A DNA stretch of 64,000 nucleotides from Oscheius tipulae (GCA_037178975.1 JASJZH010000004.1:2046001-2110000), one strand, 5' to 3'. Counted from the stretch's first letter, positions 35,136-46,640 are shown. The notes: generated by a model from the letters alone, not told the origin. Numbers and translations: made by a program.

Positions 35136-38100
35136 TTACATATTGTCATCAGACAGATTAGCGAAAAAGTCGTAAACTTCTTCCATCGGAGGGCGTTGCT
35201 TCGGACATTTCTGCATCATTCTAAAAGAAAGTTAGGCCTACATTAGGACGTGCTTGAACACTCTCACAAACCTTTTTGCGTATTCCCAAAGTTCCCTGGA
35301 AACGGTTATTGCCCTGTTCTCTGGCCAAGAGGTGTAACTGTCAAGAACTTTGTCATCTTCCACTTTCTGTCTGTAGATCATTTGCCAGATTGATCGACCA
35401 AGACCGAAAACATCGACAGCAGCTGTACTTCTTATGTCTTGTCCAACTTCCGGGGCTCGATAGCCATCCGTCCCAAACAAGGTGCCTGTGGTGACGGTTC
35501 CCGAAGCTTGTCCTGTACCGTAAGTGGGCACAGAAGTAACTTTGGAGATTCCAAGGTCACTGACCTTTAAGATCATGTGCTCCTTGTCAAGTAACATGCT
35601 AAATAGATTTTTTCGCCATTTCAATTCCTTCATACTTATGCGGCTTGACATCCTTGTGTATGATATCGTTTTCGTGAAGATATTGGAGACCACTGGCGGC
35701 GTGGCTTGTCCAAATCAGAATTTTTTCCTCGTCGTACTGATTCTTCTTTTCGTCACTTCCTTCATCTTTCGTTTTCATGATGACATCGTTGAGCGAACCT
35801 CCTTCACAGAATTCCATGAGAATTCCAGCAAAACTACCATTATTGATAATGCAGCCATACAGCTGCACCACATGAGGGTTGAACTGATTCTGAAAGGCGC
35901 TACACTAGGGCACATCCTTTTCTTACTTTCAACAGACACTCAATCTCCCCTGAAATGATGTTGTAGATAGCGTTGTTAAAGTATTTGGCCACAAGTTTTA
36001 TGGCTATTTTGGGAACTTTAACAAGTTCGATTTCTCCTTGTCCACCTGTTCCAACAGTCCGTTTGAGTTTTTTGACCGTGCTCATATCGTACGTCGTACA
36101 TTTAGATCTCTGCATAAATTCTTAATAGCAAATGAAATGGTAACCTACCCAACGTTGTAGAATCACCTCTTCCCATGGCTTTGTACAGATATCCGTCAAC
36201 TGAAAAGAGAAGAAACTCTACGGCTTACCAACGGAAACTTCTAGTTTTGGGGGGGGTCGTTCCTTTACAGCTGGCAGAAAGAATATGTACGTAACAATTG
36301 TCAAAGGTCATTCAGTATAACACTTGACAATTCTGTGAACTTTTTGTTCCTGCGTTTTGACAAGTCGAGTTGCAAGAAAGTCAAACAGTTCACGATGCAA
36401 AAAAACACTGGGTCGCTCCGCTAGGAGTGTTAGCGACTGATATGAAACGCTTTTAAAATGTAAAAATGTAGTGATTTGTTGAACAGCTGTTCACAGATAT
36501 CACTAAAACATGTTACCTACCTCGGGAGGAATGTATTTAGCGTTGAAAGTTAACAGCCTGTACAATTTCTGAAAGTCTCACAGTTTATAAGAGTCTCTAA
36601 ATCACCTCTTTGAAGCTCTCGTCCTGATTGGGAGATTTTTTCGCTCCGAAGATTATTCTCAACTTATCATTTGGACAGTTGTGCAAAGCGTCACAGAACA
36701 ACTCGATGATATCAGTTTGAAATTTCGTGTCTTCCATATGCGTGGCCATCTAAACGGTTGGTACGAGCACAACTTAGTCTCTACTATACTTGGGCTCGAG
36801 CCGAAATTTTTCGGACCGTCGGGCCCGAAAGACTGAGCCGAGCCGGCTCGGTTCGGTCTGTCTTTCAAGAAAAAGATGAGCGAAAACTAAGGCAATTGAC
36901 GAAAATACGACGAAACTCTCAGCTCGAAGGCCAAAAACCGGCTCGGCTGCCCAAGTATAGTCCCTACCAAGAAAGTTTTCGTGAAGGCATGGAAAAACAC
37001 ATAGGGGAAGCGTTCAATGTGATCCATAAGAACTTTTTTGGCGGCGTAGAAGAATGGTTTGTTCTCCCGTGGATCCCCTGCCTCGCTCTTGATCTCATCC
37101 GCTGGGCGGAAGTAGTCCATAAAAGTATTTTCTACATCCCATCGTTCAGATATCTTCGTTCGGATTCGTTTGAGTTGATCGGGTGCGAAGAAGCTTTTCA
37201 GACTCTGAGAAATCAAGTAATGTTACGAAAAGTAGACATTGCTCACGTTGTAGTACAGAAGTAAGGATCCGAATTCCATCATTCCATTGACTGATTGGCA
37301 GAAAAGATCGCAGCATAACTAAACCTAACGTTTGAAGTGTCTCAAACTCATTGAGGAACTATACATTCGAAGGTATAACTACCTGCTGGTTATTTCTATA
37401 TTGTCCAGGACTTGTAGTCAACAGCTGATTTCTCACGTTCTCCGAAGAATGCAAAAATCTTTGAAGATAGTACAGGGGAAGCCCAGCAATACGGCTGTCC
37501 TGTATTTAAACAAGTTCATAGAAACAAAGAATAGTTACCGCGTCCTTTTGAAACTTGAGAAGACTGCGGTAGAAAACATCAGCTGAGGTGGAATCGAAAT
37601 CAAACAAGCTACCATGCGGCCTATTTTCTTCTTCGAGCCATTCAAGCGGATCCGCAAACTTTCCATCTATATACTTTTCAAGGCCGTTCTTGGCATCCAA
37701 TACGTCCCACTAAACCCAGTTGAAGGCTTTGTTAAACCCAAACCTTTGTATCTAAATCGGCCGTATTCACGCATGGCAATGGAGTATCAGAAAAGACTCG
37801 ATGAACCATGAACACTTCCTAGAAACAGATTGACTTTTTTTCTAGGTACTATCTACCGCCTCTCCCGCCATTGCACGCAAGTACACATTTTCATAGACTT
37901 CAACTGTGTGTCCCGCTTTCACGTACTCTATATCTTCTTTAGCCCTTAGTGCTATTCTAAAACCTGGGTGAACTAATAACTTTATTGCATACGTTTTCTC
38001 GTTATAGTTGATCGTTCCAGTTCCATATTGAAGATAGTCTCTCATCATGAAACGAGCCAAATATTTGTCGATTGTGTGAAGCATTATGTACTGGTGGTGC

Positions 38101-39191
38101 TAAAAACCGTTTTTTCACAATGCTTGTCTGGAAGCATCACCTTGAAAAACTCAATTTTGGTCAGCGGCTCCATCATCGCAACAATGTCATCGTCATTTTC
38201 AGGGACTGCTACCAGCTGTGGATGTAGATCCTGAAAAGAGCATGGGTTTGAACGTTAAAAACAGCTAGTTAAAAGTAAAAGTTGAGACTAAAAGTTTAGA
38301 AAACAAAAAGAGCTACCTCAAATTTGTTCATCAGAAGAAACGGAAAGAACGGGATCTGCTGAACTATCTGCTCCAGAGTATAATGCCACTTTTCTACGAG
38401 GTCCTCATCGCACTGAAAAAGGTTTCCTTTCATAGTTCAAACAGTTACCATGTTAATTGTTGATTTGCAAGTTTGCATGGCCTCAAACATTAAATGAGGA
38501 TACTTGGCTGCATAGATAAGTCTATGTAAGTATTCATTCTCTCTTCCAATTAAAGATTTCGGGTTTGAAAAGTACTCCATAAAGTCGAATGTGGTTCTGT
38601 ATATTTGTTGCCTCAGCACAAGCTCCGCCTACATTTTCTGTTTCTCTACTGATTTTAGACTCACCTTGATGGTTAGCATATCCTCGTGTTTCATCTGATA
38701 GTAGCCGAGCAGAAGACTCTCGAAATGGAAGAGAGTTGCATATTTGAAAGGCCGGAATCTTATGATTCTGTTCCTTTCAAGCAGCCTTTTCAAAAGAACG
38801 ATGAATTCCTGTGAAACGGGATTTTGTTGGCAAATTTTAAATACCTCGAGGAATGGCCCCAGTACTGGAACCGTTTCAGCCCTTGTAAAATCTTTTTTTT
38901 TCCGGTTTCCGCTAGGCACATTTCGATCATATATGTTGTTGTATCTATAATCGAGGAAAGAATGTTGCGAACATCGATATAGCTATCCAATTTGGTTGGT
39001 GGGCTGTCAATCTATAAACCAGATCTCATGAAAACTAATAAACTTACAATTTCTTTCAAGAAGTCATTGATTGCAGCAAAGTAGACCTCAGTGTACTCCT
39101 TGGGTAACTCACAGGCTCTCCATGCGTAGTGAGATAGCGTGTCCTTGCCATCCTTTTTGGTCGAAATTAGTTGAAGAAAAGAAAAGGGCAT
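35136..39191 (-). CDS. Large protein with helical N-terminal region (possible UFD2/E4-core-like) and C-terminal protein kinase
   Basis: Predicted cytoplasmic protein of about 950 aa in roughly 19 exons, the more 5' of two readings being taken: start ATG at 39191 (MPFSFLQLISTKK). Exons recognised include 39049-39191, 38853-39012, 38680-38800, 38454-38632, 37846-38103, 37555-37700, 36987-37216, 36606-36752 and kinase exons at 35942-36115, 35660-35890, 35270-35600 and 35136-35220; several edges are approximate. The N-terminal 640 aa are helical, without a family I can name with certainty. The kinase has a Gly loop (VGTGGQG), a beta-3 Lys probably in KLVAKYF, Glu in SGEIE, HKDVKPHN in place of HRD, DLG in place of DFG, and GYRAPE. 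The key Lys, Asp, Asn and Asp are present, so activity is plausible. A neighbouring paralogue lies upstream at 40288-44086. Intron 36753-36986 holds a MITE. Confidence 0.75.
36784..36960. mobile_element. Short inverted-repeat element (MITE) in a kinase-gene intron
   Basis: The ends read CTATACTTGGGC and, on the other strand, CTATACTTGGGC. Inside are GC-rich palindromes such as CCGAGCCGGCTCGG and GGCTCGAGCC. The 177-bp element lies entirely within an intron of the kinase gene (36753-36986), so it does not break the protein. No coding capacity of its own. Confidence 0.75.
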
Positions 39192-39685
39192 ACAAAAGTT
39201 TTCTGCTCTTTCTCCTCCTCGTCTTGGATGCTCTCGGTGATGACCGTTTCCACGAGGAGGCGAAAATCATCTAACGATAACTGCTCCTCTTATGCTCTAG
39301 CATTCTTTTGTGACTTACTCCTTTTAATTGATCCAGCGAATAAGTGTCATTGGTCACCGAGCGGACACGGACTGGCCTTACTTTTCTTGACGGTCTGTGT
39401 TCAACATTGAATCTTCCTATTTCTAACTTCCAGCCCATTCTAAAAGCTGCTGAAAAGAGAACATTTAGTTCGTTGCATCAAAGAAGAAGTACATGTATGT
39501 TAAACATAATTAATGTGAATTTGTTTCAAAAAAGAAGTAAACATGTTCGTTGCTGAGGAGTTGGCTCGCTTGCGCCAGTGAAACTGATTAGATAACAGCA
39601 ATGAGATGGGAGTGCTGAGACAGTAACGAATCACAATCAATACTTCATTGTCAGAAATATAAGACAACTGTTTCCGCGCCCTCTT

Positions 39686-40225
39686 AGTTTTCTTTCTCAA
39701 TTCTGGCTGTAATCTGTTCCAGTCTTTGAACCTGTGGAAGACGTCGTAGATAGTTGGTCAATAATTGGCTTCACTCAGCATCTTTCTGAAAAAAATAAAT
39801 AACTAAGTATATAGAGGGAATATTTCTCAACAAATGGCAAGCGTTCATCTGACGCACAAGCTGCTGCTCGCTCTTGTGGCAAAACATGGGTGGGTACAGA
39901 TCGGTGCATCATATGCCACACAGAACGACCCGACCCAATATTGTTCTCGCGCAGGTACAGCAATCCACAGGAATCATAAGAAGTCCATCGTACGATGCCC
40001 TTCTCAGCGTAAATTAAGGTGGTCTTGATGTAGTCGTGATAGACATGTGAGGGAGAGTGAAACAGCAGGCGAATTGACCGCAGTTGAAAGTCCATTAGCA
40101 AACTGATAGGCAAACCGAGCATGAGCTACAGACACCTTTTTGCGAACTTTCAATACTCCCAGGAAACAGATTTCGTAGTGTTCGCATATAATCGCATACG
40201 CTGTGCTAGCGGGAACTGATAAGAG
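39686..40225 (-). pseudogene. Decayed kinase-domain fragment (copy between the two intact genes)
   Basis: Reading right to left, pieces of the kinase domain appear in order: HDYIKTTLIYAEKGIVRW then GLLYLRENNI (compare HDYIQDKNNLYEEKDIIQW and GLLYLHENKI in the intact neighbour), then SGRSVWHMMHRSVP. After an intron comes the last exon, where the ANDRPSM equivalent reads ANY-stop-PT, followed by FHRFKDWNR. The HKD-to-APE part is deleted and the stop at about 39754 breaks the last exon. A copy of the dispersed repeat lies at 40044-40125. The array has therefore lost at least this member. Confidence 0.8.
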
Positions 40226-40287
40226 CATCATGAGATAAGAGTAGAAAATGGTAGGTAGAAAATTCGAAAGTTTACTTTACGAAAGTT

Positions 40288-43200
40288 TCAACTTTCAGTT
40301 TGTCTATGCCAATCCCTGAACCTGTTGAAGACCTTGTTCATAGATGGTCGATCATTGGCCACAATCCACATCATTCTGAATTTCAAAAGGTTTGTGTAAT
40401 TAGAGAAACTCACGAATTCACAAAATCTTTGAGGTCTTCAGACACGAGAACTTCTTCTAATAACGGCACCAAGTGTCTGTCGGGAACCGTTCGATAGACT
40501 TGTGAGTGAGAGTGAAACAGCAACCAGTCGCTGTCGGGTACCGTTCGATCCATCATATGGCATACAGAACGACCCAGCGAAAATACGTCAACAGCGGCAG
40601 TTAGATTATCCCCTCCTTCCTCCATTTCCGGCGCTCTGTAGCCTCCAGTTCCACGGCCACCAACAGTTTCGAAAACTTCCTGAGTAGTGCCGTCTTTCGA
40701 TACTGAGGTCATTTTTGAAATGCCGAGGTCACAGATTTTCAGTTTAGTACTTGTCAAAAGCATACTGAAAAGTTTTGTTTGATAGAAATTTGGACCTCGA
40801 CTTCTTTGGCTTGACATCCTTGTGTACTATCTTATTCTCGTGAAGGTACAGTAATCCACTGGATGCATGGAACGTCCATTGTATAATATCTTTTTCCTCA
40901 TAAAGATTGTTCTTATCCTGGATGTAGTCATGTAAAGATCCGCCTTCACAATACTCCATCAAGATTCCGTAAAACTGCCTCTCATCGAGGATGCATCCAT
41001 AAACTTGGACAATATGAGGATTGAACTGATTCTGAAAGAATCATTTCTCAACAACTCAACCATAACACTCACCCCTAACAAACCTTCTATTTCCCCAGAA
41101 ATTTCTCTGTATTGGGACATGTCAAAAAAACATTTAGCTACGAGCTCAACAGCAATTCCTGGAGCATAGACGAGTGTCGTGTCGCCTTGAGCTCCGCGTT
41201 TGGAAAAAGTGCTAGTAGAAGGTTTCAGTTCTTCCCGTTGGTAAGTTTTGAGTTTCGATTTCTCCAAAAACTTCTGTAAAACTATTTCTTCCCAAGATTT
41301 GTCGAAAAGATCGCGAAGCTGAAAAAACATATTAGAACTGAAGTCTAAGCGCCTTACTTCAAAAGGAGCATTAGCGGAGTATGCACTGTAATCTTCTGCC
41401 AAGGCGTAATAGAGTTTCTGAAAGAACGATTAAAATTTGGGAAGAGAAGAGAACTCACCTGCTTGAATGTCATGCCATCGCAGTCTGTTTTGAATGATCT
41501 GAAGATGCTTCTCGTTTGATCGCTGCTGTCTGGACTACTGTGCAAGGCGTTATAGAACAGTTGAAGAACATGGAGTTGATTCTTTTCTCCGTGTCTTTCA
41601 TGAGTTACAAACTGTTTCTTTTTTGATGCTCTTATGTAATTTTACATACCTGATATCTATTTATAAAGGCAAGATAGAATACATATGGGTACTTGTTCAT
41701 ATAATTTAGCAGGTCGGGAAAATCAGAGGCAGAGATTGGTTTGATCTTATATGGAGATCTGAGGAATTACCTTGAAATTGAAACTCGATCGACATGCGTC
41801 TCTCGCAAACAACTAGACTCGCTCCGCACTGTCTGTGATAGCGTAAGAACGTACCCAAAAAACTCTTGACAAGGTTGAAAGAAGTAAGCGATGAAGACCT
41901 TTTCTGCCTCTTTCCTTGTCTTCAGTTTTGTTCTCATGTTGTTCAGGTCAGGCTCAGCGAACCATTGCTTCAGAACCTTAATATTGACTGCATTTTTCGG
42001 AACAGCTTTCTTACGTGATAGAAGGCAAGAAGAGAACCAAATGCCATTAAGCTATTGATGGATCTGCAAAAGAGATCACAAGCCAACTAAAGAGGTGTTT
42101 GGCTGTGAATATCTCACCTTTCTGTTGGTTCCCAAGAGACGTGGGTTTAGCTGCACAGTTGTTTTATTAAATCGGTCTCTAATGTGCTCACTGGAACGGA
42201 GAAAACGCTGAAGCAGATAGAGTGGGATACCAACAAGAAACTTGGTCTGAAAGTTTGTTGTTAGAAAAGTAGAATTAGAATTTGCCTTTTCAAATGTTTC
42301 GATATTGAACAGGATGCGATAGAAAATGTCGGCAGTGAGTTCAGTATCAAGAAGACCACTATCCGGCTTTTCTACCTCCTCAACAAGCCATGACCAAGAT
42401 TTAACAAATTTTTCCTCGACGAACTTTTCGAGTTTGTCCGAATCTTTGATCAATTCGTACTGATAAAAAATAAGTTCTTGCGATGAGCCAACATACATTT
42501 GACAGTTTCCGAGCAGAAAGGATCTGTTCGCGGATCCCAATGGGGAAAAAGGTTATGTCCTTTTGGAATGTCAATGGTTCACCGATCGTTTTCGAAGAAT
42601 TGTATTCATCTTCGTAAACTTCACCGAGTGTGCCTGGTGGAAGCCATTCATCTTTTTCTTTTAGACGTAAGGCCTGCCTGATTGACATCAAACCATAAGT
42701 CAAGACGGGTCGTTACCGTTTTCTAGGATATTCAATCGTCTTCTCCTTGTGTTTGTGATAGTCTCTCATTAGTAGTTTAACAAGAAACTTGTCGATGATT
42801 GGTAGATCTTCGCCGTCGAAGTATCTACTCTTCTAAACCGTGAATTCAAAATTCACAAGTTCTGCTGTTTGACTGATCGTGAGCATTCTGCGGTGGCAGA
42901 CTGGTAAAGCAAAATACATACGTCAATACTATAATGGTCGGCCCTAATCAAAGGCTTCTTTTGAAGTTATAAACAAGGTATTTCAGTTAAAGTAGTTATG
43001 GATCCGACTCCAATGATGCCATTTGTACCTACTCTTGTGAATGTCGTATCATTGAAAACAGACATAATCGTTTGCACATCTTCATCATCTTCGGAAATTG
43101 CAGCCTGACTGTCAACGCCCTGAAGTTTCTATTCTATACTATTCAGTCAGATATTACCTGGATGAGCAGTAACGGAAAATAGGGTACTTCTTTCGTTACA

Positions 43201-44086
43201 ACCTTGAGCACCTCGTGTATTTCAGCTCTGTACTGGTTCTATAATACAAAGAAAGGTACCCGGATTCTTTAACGACCTACCGAAGAATGTTTCAGTTCTA
43301 GAATTGTCCGAAATATTAGCATCGGGTATTGCGATGCATACGTCAATTTGTGCCTCACCTTTTCCCAATTTGATAAATCGAACTTGCCACTGCCTAGACA
43401 ACTATCCACTAACTCTTTTGTTCCCTCAAACACTATGTACCTCAGCGACAATTCTGCCTGTAAAATTTTCTGAAAGCATAAATTATGTATTCACTTTTAT
43501 TTTGTCGACAAGCTCCTTTTCGCTGTGGCCACGTAAGAACTCCAGCCCATTGGCGCCAACGACATCATTGTTAAAAGCACGGAACAGAATGCCGTTATTG
43601 GACTGAAGAAGTGTCCATAGGGATTGAACATACCTCTGTCACTGTGCTTGTTTGCTTAGCGTAATATTACTGACCCTAAGAAAATTGGCCTTCTGGGCAA
43701 CAGATAATGGTGTCATGTCTGTTGTCACACTATTCCTATCGTAATCTTCTTGACTGGAGAAGAATTCGGAAAGAAAACTAGTTCGAGACCATTCTGGTAA
43801 GGTCCAACTGTCCTTCATGAACTGAACAACGTTGCTAACATATTTGGTGAGTTGCTCCGCTATTTCATCGTATTGCTCAAGATAAATGACTGGAGATTTT
43901 GTCTGATTTATTTGCATACGACCATGTGCATTTGATCAAACTCACCAGATTATCGAGATAGGAGATAATTTCATCACCGTAGGCAAAAGACTCGGATTGT
44001 CTCATATTCCGCATTGCACAGCGAACTTGTTGTTTACGAGTTTGAGCCATCATTCTTTGAGCCATCATACTCTGGGCATTTCCCAT
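40288..44086 (-). CDS. Paralogue of the N-terminal-region/kinase protein, predicted N-myristoylated
   Basis: Predicted protein of about 1000 aa. The start at 44086 follows TTTGTAG directly and reads MGNAQSMMAQ, a good N-myristoylation signal (Gly2, Ser6), so membrane attachment is likely. Exons: 43946-44086, 43675-43902, 43495-43635, 43281-43457, then about 15 more down to 40288; one intron after FNIETFEK appears to use a GC donor (about 42283). The N-terminal region aligns along its length with the neighbour at 35136-39191, for example AELSLRYIVF against AELVLRQQIY. The kinase has RGAQG, ELVAKCFF, SGEIE, HKDVKPKN, DLGISK and GYRAPEM, so catalytic Lys/Asp/Asn/Asp are kept, with HRD as HKD and DFG as DLG. 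Near the C-terminus a stretch of about 17 residues is inserted beside a duplicated RTVPD motif. Confidence 0.75.
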
Positions 44087-44620
44087 TCTACAAATGAAGA
44101 AAAGCAGATGCGGCGCAAACGGAAGTAAAATAGCTGATAGTCTAACACAAACACACTGATAACAGTGAGCGTCGGCAATAATACTTTTTAAAGGAAGAAA
44201 CCATAGTGACTTTCTCTTAGGAACAGATAAGCTAAAAAGAAAATGTAAGTGGACACGAGAAGCACACAAGATTTTGTTTTGGGAAAGAAACGGATTTGTT
44301 CCGTAAAAGAGTCGAATAGTTAAAATGCTGACCAGGACCACCCACGTATTTAGCGACAAGTGCCGCTTTGTAAACATCAAAGAGAACATCACTGATAACA
44401 ATCTGCTTTGGAAGACAAGCAGATTAACTAACATCTTTATTTTTAAACATAGAACAAACACTCTGGTTCACGGTAAAAAGTGAAATTAAAGTCAAAAAGT
44501 AGGTCGTCTTGTAAGTTCTCTTCAAAAGCATCTGTATATGTCACCTCCACATTGCTGCATGCACTTCTTTCACGAATCTTGTACACTGCTTTGTAAGTGG
44601 ATGAAATCATCTTTGCAGGG
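44087..44620. other. Upstream region of the myristoylated kinase gene
   Basis: No exon is recognised. The acceptor-like TTTGTAG just before the ATG at 44086 suggests trans-splicing or a 5'UTR intron. The minus-strand open frame that runs upstream to 44461 is probably just this non-coding leader. Confidence 0.4.
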
Positions 44621-44854
44621 CTAAGTATGGTACATTGAACTCACTAAACGGTTTCCACTCTTGTCTTTTTGAACATAGTTCTGTTTGATTAGTTTGTCTA
44701 TAAATTGAGCCGCTTGATCGTGTGATAACTGGAGATTTTTGACCAGCTGAAACGGGTCTAACGACTCTGCACCTTCTTTATTCAGATGCAAAAGAAGCTT
44801 CTCTCCATTAGTCTCAGCTTTTTGAAGCATGAAGAAATGCGCTAGCTGAGCCAA
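44621..44854 (-). CDS. Hypothetical small protein or terminal exon, winged-helix-like pattern
   Basis: A 77-codon open frame that ends in TAG. The segment LDPFQLVKNLQLSHDQAAQF followed by IDKLIKQNYVQKDKSGNRL has the spacing of a helix-turn-helix plus wing. Codon choice looks coding-like. It may be the last exon of a gene whose other exons I cannot identify, since the upstream DNA to 45100 gives no clear partner. It is not part of the kinase at 40288-44086, because of its stop codon. Confidence 0.4.
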   Translation of the reverse strand: MAQLAHFFMLQKAETNGEKLLLHLNKEGAESLDPFQLVKNLQLSHDQAAQFIDKLIKQNYVQKDKSGNRLVSSMYHT

Positions 44855-45124
44855 TAAACAGTCGGAAAAAAGTTGGAAGTCAAGGATGTTATGAAAGCAA
44901 CTCTATGGTGCTTGCTGCAGAGAAAAAGAGTAGGTGATTTTTTTCATTCTTTGCGATTACGTAGCCGAACAGGCTTAAAATGTAAACAAACACTTCATTG
45001 GTTAGAAGTGGGCTCCAACAAGCTGATAAGGAAACCAGTATAAGATAGAGATTCATTGAGACGATGACATAACAAAGGCAAACTTCTTCAGTAAAGATAC
45101 GTCGATGCTTCAATAAATGTCTAC

Positions 45125-45480
45125 ATTTCGCTAGGCTGTGCTCGATCCCAGTCTCTGAATGTATAGAAGACATGGTGCATACTTGGCCGATCATTCTGAA
45201 ACGCAAAAGGTACTACTGAATGGGAGGAATTACTTGTAGGCAAAAAGACACATGTCGTTTGAAATAGAAATATTTACTAGGAACGGTAGCAAGTCTCTGT
45301 CGGATACCGTTCGATGCATCATATGCCAACGACCCAGTGAAAATACGTCGACAGCGGCAGTTAAATTATCCTCTCCTTTCTCCATTTCCGGCGCTGTGCA
45401 ACCATTCCTCGTTGCTGGTCCAGACAGATAATGGTCGAAAAGTCTTCGTGGATCCCGCATCATGTACCCAAAACGGCATG
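45125..45480 (-). pseudogene. Third kinase fragment (C-lobe only)
   Basis: The minus strand reads APEMEKGEDNLTAAVDVFSL then GRWHMMHRTVSDRDLLPFL, matching APEMEEGGDNLTAAVDVFSL of the intact paralogue. It lacks two residues after LGR and the upstream APE context is altered (NGCTAPE for GYRAPE). The last exon (NDRPSMHHVFYTFRDWD) is preserved and ends at about 45149. No N-lobe or N-terminal region is found, so it is a truncated copy. It lacks the 17-residue insertion of the 40288-44086 gene and so records the earlier form. Confidence 0.75.
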
Positions 45481-45701
45481 GCGTTCTTCTGCCAGGAGCC
45501 CAGGATCGACAGGGCCATATTCCCTGTCAGGTCTAAGGTCGCCACTGAGTAGGCCTACACAACATTTCGTCAGTTCAAAAATGAGTTTGTGATCGCCACA
45601 AAACTTGAGGTAGGTTATATAAACTTTTTTTTTCTTTTCGGTCTCTATAGCTCTCTGTCTCTCTGTACCAGAAATTTGCCATTCTGCAGAAGTACTCAAT
45701 C

Positions 45702-46016
45702 TCTTTCGAACTCAGCCACAGAATTCACAATAAAGTCAGAAGCCCAGTCTTCACTCTTAGACTCATGGATGATGATTTTGTACAATTCGGAAGCAAAACC
45801 ACTATCGGAAATGGGCAGAAGTTCACCCACATCAACAGATCTCAAGCCAATATGGATCCCTTGTCCTAGGAGGAGATTAAAGAGTGCAGGCGACGCGGCA
45901 TTTATTCCTCTGAGGAGATAGCAGAACTGTAGAGCATTCTCAATCAGTCGATGTCTTACTTTAGCAGAGAATTCAAGATTTTCAACGGATATGTAGTCCC
46001 GAATGTTGGTAACACA
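45702..46016 (-). pseudogene. Open coding-like fragment abutting the LINE 3' end
   Basis: About 100 codons are open on the minus strand without an ATG, including LQFCYLLRGINAASPALFN and SKSEDWASDFIVNSVAEFER before a TGA at about 45702. The composition is protein-like and the style recalls the helical N-terminal region of the kinase paralogues, but I cannot place it firmly. It begins right at the 3' end of the RTE-like element, which suggests the LINE landed in or next to this gene piece. Confidence 0.4.
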
Positions 46017-46021
46017 GTAGT

Positions 46022-46640
46022 TTATATTTATTACGATTTCAACGTGTTCACGTGTCGCATTCTATGCTGGTTCCATTGGGCTTGATCTTCTCTAGCCACT
46101 CGCATCCAATTTTGTCCCATTTCGCCTGTGAAACTGTCACTCCATCTGGGTTTCGGTCGTCCTGATGGTCTGATTGCTCTCCAAGGGCGCCATTCCAGCA
46201 CTCGTCTCGTCCATGTGTCTGCGTATGATATTTTCCTTGCAAAGTTCCATTTCCTTATGGCCCATCTCTCTCTAACATCTGCGACTTTGGTCCTCTCCAT
46301 GAGCCAGTTGTTTGTCCGCCTATCCAGCAAAGTGACACCAAGACATCTTCGGAGCATTCTTCTCTGAGCGATCACTAGTTTCGTACAGTCCCGTTCTCGA
46401 AGAGTCCATGTTTCGCTTGCGTAAAGGAGGGCCGGTTCAATACAGGATATGAAGATTTTTCTCTTGTGTCGAATGGAAACGGTCCTGCTGGTAAGAAGTT
46501 GGTGGAACTTGTTGAAACATCCCCAAGCAGCACGGATCCTTCTTGAGATTTCAAGGGCTGGGTTCCTGTCAAACGAGATTCTTTGGCCCAAGTAGATTGC
46601 TTCGGTCTTGTATTGGAGCATACTTCTAATCATCGTCATT
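46022..46640 (-). mobile_element. 5'-truncated RTE-type non-LTR retrotransposon (reverse transcriptase C-terminal part)
   Basis: A 202-codon minus-strand frame has the conserved C-terminal part of RTE/BovB-like reverse transcriptases: YLGQRISFDRNPALEISRR, AWGCFNKF, IRHKRKIFISCIEPALLYAS, TWTLRERD, RMLRRCLGVTLLDR and GRPKPRWSDSF. The endonuclease and the catalytic YADD region are absent, so it is a typical 5'-truncated copy. It is uninterrupted over the part retained, which suggests a fairly young insertion. A short A/T-rich tail follows the stop on the minus strand. Confidence 0.85.

Noticed and set aside
41150-41170. Calling the 40288-44086 kinase a pseudokinase because IAIK is IAVE
   Set aside because: Spacing from the Gly loop suggests that the following LVAK supplies the beta-3 Lys, and this is kept.
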